Source: Deltaproteobacteria bacterium (GTDB lineage Bacteria; Desulfobacterota; Desulfobulbia; Desulfobulbales; Desulfobulbaceae). Taken from it: a stretch of DNA of 8,151 nt. Below are positions 5,860 to 8,151 of this stretch, in pieces. The position numbers and the translations under genes are program-made. A model generated the notes under the pieces. The model was not told where the DNA came from, searched no databases, and was given only the letters and a program-made list of their open reading frames with translations. The stretch is taken from NCBI GenBank assembly GCA_013151365.1, contig JAADIK010000126.1, positions 1-8,151 on the forward strand, given 5' to 3'. Each line of letters opens with the position of its first letter. Position 1 is the stretch's first letter.

Positions 5860-5888
5860 TTGTTTCTCTGCCGCCGGGCAGCTATAAT
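5860..5888 (+). promoter_or_regulatory. promoter for glucokinase
   Basis: A perfect TATAAT (5883-5888) follows TTGTTT (5860-5865) with a 17-nt spacer. Transcription would begin near 5895, leaving a leader of about 114 nt before the ATG at 6009. Confidence 0.5.
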
Positions 5889-5912
5889 AATGAAATTATC
5901 GGACATCTTGAA
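5884..5912 (-). promoter_or_regulatory. overlapping divergent promoter for the U32 gene
   Basis: Read on the minus strand, TTCAAG (5912-5907) and TATTAT (5889-5884, five of six matches) are separated by 17 nt. This -10 box overlaps the glucokinase -10 box almost completely, so the two would compete for polymerase. The -35 match is weak. Confidence 0.35.
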
Positions 5913-6008
5913 TCCGTGGCTGATTCAGGTTTATTGCATACAGTCCGGCCACCCATGGAGCCACGGCTCTTGATTATAACCGAAAAAGACCATGAAGCTG
6001 ACAGAAAA

Positions 6009-7049
6009 ATGACCGCCCGAACCTGCCTGCTGGCCGGTGATATCGGCGGCACCAAGACCTCCCTCGCCCTGCACCGGGCCGATTCCTGGCCCGGACCGCC
6101 GCTGGCTGAGGCAACGTACCGGAACGCCGCCTACGACGGTCCGGCGGCCATGATAAGCGAATTTCTGGCGGCAAACGACAGCCGGCCCGATCATGCCTGC
6201 TTCGGCGTTGCCGGCCCGGTACGTGACAACCGGGTCCAGCTGACCAACCTGAACTGGTTCATTGACGGAGAGGAACTGCGGCGGCAATTCGGCCTGAAAT
6301 CCGTGAGCCTGGTGAACGACCTGGTCGCCACCGCCATGGGCGCGGTCCATCTCCCTGCCGACAGTCTCAAAACGATTAATGCCGGGCAACCGGCTTGCCG
6401 GGGAGCCATCGCGGTCATCGCGCCGGGGACCGGCCTGGGCGAGGCCTTTCTCGTCCGGGACCGGGACCGTCTGCTGCCCTGCCCGTCGGAAGGCGGCCAC
6501 GCCTCGTTCGCCCCGGAAAATGCCAGGCAAGCCGCGCTGCTGGAATTCATGCAGAAGCGCTTTAAACATGTCAGCGTGGAGCGGGTCTGCTCCGGCCTGG
6601 GCCTGCCGTTTCTCTATGACTTCCTGAAAACGGAAATTGCCGAACCGCCCTGGCTGACCGAACGTATGGGCGGGGCCGGGGACCGGACGCCGGTCATTGT
6701 TGCAGCGGCACTCAAGGCCTTGAATGACCAGGAGTCCTCCGGTAAACTGGCCGTCGAGACCCTGCATCTCTTTGTTGATATCCTGGCCGCCGAGGCCGCG
6801 AACCTGGCCCTGAAGGTCCTGGCGACCGGCGGGGTCTATATCGGCGGGGGCATCCCGCCGCGGATCCTGCCCCTGCTTGAGCCGGATCGTTTTATGGCGC
6901 GGTTCAGCCGCGGGGGATACCGGGAGATGCTGGGCCGCATACCGATTCAGGTTATTCTTGAACCGGGAACGGCCCTGCTTGGCGCGGCCGCCTGCGGTTT
7001 TTCCACAACCGGCCCGCTTAACCGGTCATCGGGTCAACCCCGAGCATGA
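6009..7049 (+). CDS. glk: glucokinase, E. coli Glk type
   Basis: This is a 346-residue cytosolic enzyme that phosphorylates glucose with ATP to glucose-6-phosphate. It shows the actin-like kinase pattern in order: phosphate-1 loop GDIGGTKTSL (10-19), FGVAGPV (65-71), LVNDLVATAMG (101-111) with the expected sugar-binding N103 and catalytic-base D104, APGTGLGEAF (138-147), SEGGHASFAP (160-169) with E161 and H164, ERVCSGLGL (191-199), and a C-terminal adenosine loop with GGVYIGGGIPPRI (244-256). This is the Glk (PF02685-type) pattern rather than ROK: the cysteine-rich zinc motif of ROK kinases is absent. The frame stays open up to GTG 5916, with another ATG at 5955, but ATG 6009 places the protein start just before GDIGGTK as in relatives. 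No strong ribosome site precedes any of the three, so the start is moderately sure. The stop TGA (7047-7049) overlaps an ATG at 7046. Confidence 0.92.
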   Translation: MTARTCLLAGDIGGTKTSLALHRADSWPGPPLAEATYRNAAYDGPAAMISEFLAANDSRPDHACFGVAGPVRDNRVQLTNLNWFIDGEELRRQFGLKSVSLVNDLVATAMGAVHLPADSLKTINAGQPACRGAIAVIAPGTGLGEAFLVRDRDRLLPCPSEGGHASFAPENARQAALLEFMQKRFKHVSVERVCSGLGLPFLYDFLKTEIAEPPWLTERMGGAGDRTPVIVAAALKALNDQESSGKLAVETLHLFVDILAAEAANLALKVLATGGVYIGGGIPPRILPLLEPDRFMARFSRGGYREMLGRIPIQVILEPGTALLGAAACGFSTTGPLNRSSGQPRA

Positions 7050-7051
7050 AA
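7034..7051 (+). repeat. 18-bp direct repeat, copy 1 (end of glucokinase gene)
   Basis: TCAACCCCGAGCATGAAA is repeated exactly at 7139-7156, 105 nt downstream. In this copy the ATG (7046) overlaps the glucokinase stop as ATGA and opens a 28-codon reading frame ending with TAA at 7130-7132. Confidence 0.9.
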
Positions 7052-7072
7052 ATGCCGACCGCCGGACCTCCG

Positions 7073-7092
7073 AAACAGGCCCCCCTGTTTTT
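7073..7092 (+). terminator. small hairpin with T-run after glucokinase, weak terminator or attenuator
   Basis: AAACAGG (7073-7079) pairs perfectly with CCTGTTT (7084-7090) across a CCCC loop, and the T-run totals five (7088-7092). The stem is stable but the T-tail is short and partly inside the stem. It lies between glucokinase and the VTT gene and could lower read-through into the latter. Confidence 0.4.
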
Positions 7093-7138
7093 CCCCGGCT
7101 CCGGTGAGTTTCGCGGCCAGTTTACACAATAAAAAAAA

Positions 7139-7156
7139 TCAACCCCGAGCATGAAA
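7139..7156 (+). repeat. 18-bp direct repeat, copy 2 (start of VTT gene)
   Basis: This is an exact copy of 7034-7051. Here the ATG inside the repeat (7151) is the start codon of the VTT-domain gene, so both copies present the same start context in the same reading phase (105 nt apart). Confidence 0.9.
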
Positions 7157-7849
7157 CCCGGTCATCTGAAAAAACTCGGTATTGCCGGCGCCCTGGTCCT
7201 GCTCATTGTCATCTTCAAGGTGTCCGGCCTGGATCAGTACCTGAGCCTGGGCTATCTCAAGGAGCAGCAGGCCCATTTCTCGGCGCTCTACGCCGAACAC
7301 CGACTGCCGGTTATCGGGGCCTACATGCTCATTTATATTGTGGTCACGGCCCTGTCCCTGCCCGGAGCCGCGATCATGACCCTGGCGGGCGGCGGCCTCT
7401 TCGGCCTGACCACCGGCACCATCGTGGTCTCATTTGCCTCGAGCATCGGCGCAACCCTGGCCTGTGTGGTGGCCCGGTACCTGCTGCGGGACTGGGTCCG
7501 GAACAGATTCGGCGACCGACTCGGTAAAATCAACGAAGGCATGGAAAAAGAGGGCGGTTTTTACCTCTTTTCACTGCGCCTGGTCCCGGTCTTTCCCTTC
7601 TTTATCGTCAACCTGGCCATGGGCCTGACCTCCATCCGCCTCACCACCTATTACTGGGTATCGCAACTGGGCATGCTGCCCGCCACCGTGGTCTATGTCA
7701 ATGCGGGCAGGAAACTGGCCGAGCTGGACGGTTTGTCCGGTATTTTCTCGCCGGGCCTGCTGCTATCGTTTGCCCTGCTCGGCCTGCTTCCCCTGGTGAC
7801 CAGGAAACTGCTCGACCTGTACAAAAACGGAAAGACGCCGACCACCTGA
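7151..7849 (+). CDS. TVP38/TMEM64 (VTT, DedA-related) inner membrane protein
   Basis: This is a 232-residue multi-pass membrane protein. Residues 8-24 form a first hydrophobic segment, followed by an amphipathic stretch. The VTT core then shows TALSLPGAAIMTLAGGGLFG (66-85), a glycine-rich region, IGATLACVVARYLLRDWV (99-116), a re-entrant-like FSLRLVPVFPFFIVNLAMG (140-158) with the family's conserved RLVP.FPF arrangement, and QLGMLPATVVYVNAG (172-186). A last hydrophobic helix lies at about 200-216 before a basic tail. VTT proteins, including DedA relatives and eukaryotic TMEM41B, are linked to lipid scrambling or membrane transport; the substrate here is unknown. The ATG at 7151 lies in the 18-bp repeat and lacks a strong ribosome site, only GAG close by. 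It follows glucokinase at 101 nt in the same direction, and a functional link is not evident. Confidence 0.9.
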   Translation: MKPGHLKKLGIAGALVLLIVIFKVSGLDQYLSLGYLKEQQAHFSALYAEHRLPVIGAYMLIYIVVTALSLPGAAIMTLAGGGLFGLTTGTIVVSFASSIGATLACVVARYLLRDWVRNRFGDRLGKINEGMEKEGGFYLFSLRLVPVFPFFIVNLAMGLTSIRLTTYYWVSQLGMLPATVVYVNAGRKLAELDGLSGIFSPGLLLSFALLGLLPLVTRKLLDLYKNGKTPTT

Positions 7850-7858
7850 TGATGCCCG

Positions 7859-7887
7859 AGACCTCCTCCGGTGGCCCCCGGTCTTTT
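7859..7887 (+). terminator. possible weak terminator after the VTT gene
   Basis: AGACC (7859-7863) pairs with GGTCT (7880-7884), and four T residues end at 7887. An alternative inner CCGG/CCGG stem is possible. The stem is short and the T-run modest; the site lies between convergent genes, where a terminator is expected. Confidence 0.3.
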
Positions 7888-7925
7888 GCCGACCACGCCG
7901 ATCCGCCTTTTCATATCATGAACGA

Positions 7926-8151
7926 CTACAATCGCACCAGTTCCACCGCGCCCCAGGCCCCGATCTGCTGATCCCGGATGATGACGGCGCCCGAGATATC
8001 GCTCAGCTCTTTTACCTTTTCCAGGGCATGCTCCAGACCTTCCCGGCCGCGCCCCACCTCGTTGCCGATCCGTGTCGCCGCGGCATCGGCCACGGCGGTC
8101 GAGGGCGCCACAACAACCACGGCATCGGCAACGCCCAGGCTCAGCGAATGA
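7926..8151 (-). CDS. UPF0280 family protein, C-terminal part
   Basis: The minus-strand frame is open from the right edge (first whole codon at 8150) to TAG at 7928-7926, so this is about 74 C-terminal residues of a longer gene. It begins HSLSLGVADAVVVVAP, continues with STAVADAAATRIGNEVG, and ends IIRDQQIGAWGAVELVRL. The RSLSxGxADAVVV, ADAAATxxGN and GAWGxxEL motifs are characteristic of UPF0280 (ApbE-like fold) proteins, which are common in methanogens and sulfate reducers and whose function is not established. A GTG at 8120 would give a 64-residue protein but would cut the conserved block, so the gene clearly continues beyond the window. It is convergent with the VTT gene. Confidence 0.85.
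   Translation of the reverse strand, partial: HSLSLGVADAVVVVAPSTAVADAAATRIGNEVGRGREGLEHALEKVKELSDISGAVIIRDQQIGAWGAVELVRL

Noticed and set aside
5931..6767. 278-codon minus-strand frame
   Set aside because: It is antisense to glucokinase, whose full motif set is clear. The long opposite frame follows from high GC at third codon positions.
1..8151. CRISPR array, tRNA or rRNA genes, insertion sequence or phage genes
   Set aside because: No regularly spaced repeats, no cloverleaf or rRNA motifs that I can see, and no transposase, integrase or phage motifs. Intact genes read as ordinary chromosomal genes.

Overview
The window reads as ordinary chromosomal DNA from a moderately GC-rich Gram-negative anaerobe. 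The best guess is a Desulfobacterota (Desulfobulbales-like) bacterium. This is inferred from the gene mix: a membrane-anchored YHS protein next to folK, a DUF4124-lytic transglycosylase, an UPF0280 protein, a YegQ-type U32 protein, a VTT-domain protein and an E. coli-type glucokinase. Nothing in the sequence alone proves the taxonomy. GTG starts are used by at least two genes, and several starts lack a strong Shine-Dalgarno.

Layout: The left edge (1-279) is the 3' end of folK. A good sigma70-like promoter (346-373) then precedes a tight co-directional group: a small YHS protein (421-693), a secreted lytic transglycosylase (785-1456) and pgsA (1463-2032, only 6 nt after the transglycosylase). 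Next comes a 390-residue conserved-looking protein of unknown function that is probably an alpha/alpha-toroid (2105-3277), ended by a terminator with nine T residues (3299-3344).

The stretch 3278-3750 holds no convincing gene. It carries the terminator, a second GC-rich hairpin followed by a T-rich run, an inverted repeat with a possible -35 box in its loop, a 12-bp palindrome and, most notably, a decayed, internally deleted second copy of the 390-residue gene. A zinc-ribbon plus DUF1003 membrane protein follows (3751-4464), with its own terminator.

On the minus strand, 4570-5838 encodes a U32-family protein resembling the tRNA hydroxylation factor TrhP. It is divergent from a glucokinase (6009-7049), and the two share a short region in which the predicted -10 boxes overlap (5883-5912). 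A VTT/TVP38 membrane protein (7151-7849) follows glucokinase; the junction carries an exact 18-bp direct repeat and a hairpin. The right edge is the 3' end of a minus-strand UPF0280 gene that continues beyond the window.

Functionally the window mixes housekeeping jobs: folate synthesis, phosphatidylglycerol synthesis, cell-wall turnover, tRNA modification, glucose phosphorylation and membrane proteins. I see no mobile element, CRISPR array, RNA gene or obvious defence system. The best leads are the decayed paralog, the uncharacterised 390-residue protein beside it, and the repeat at the glucokinase/VTT junction.
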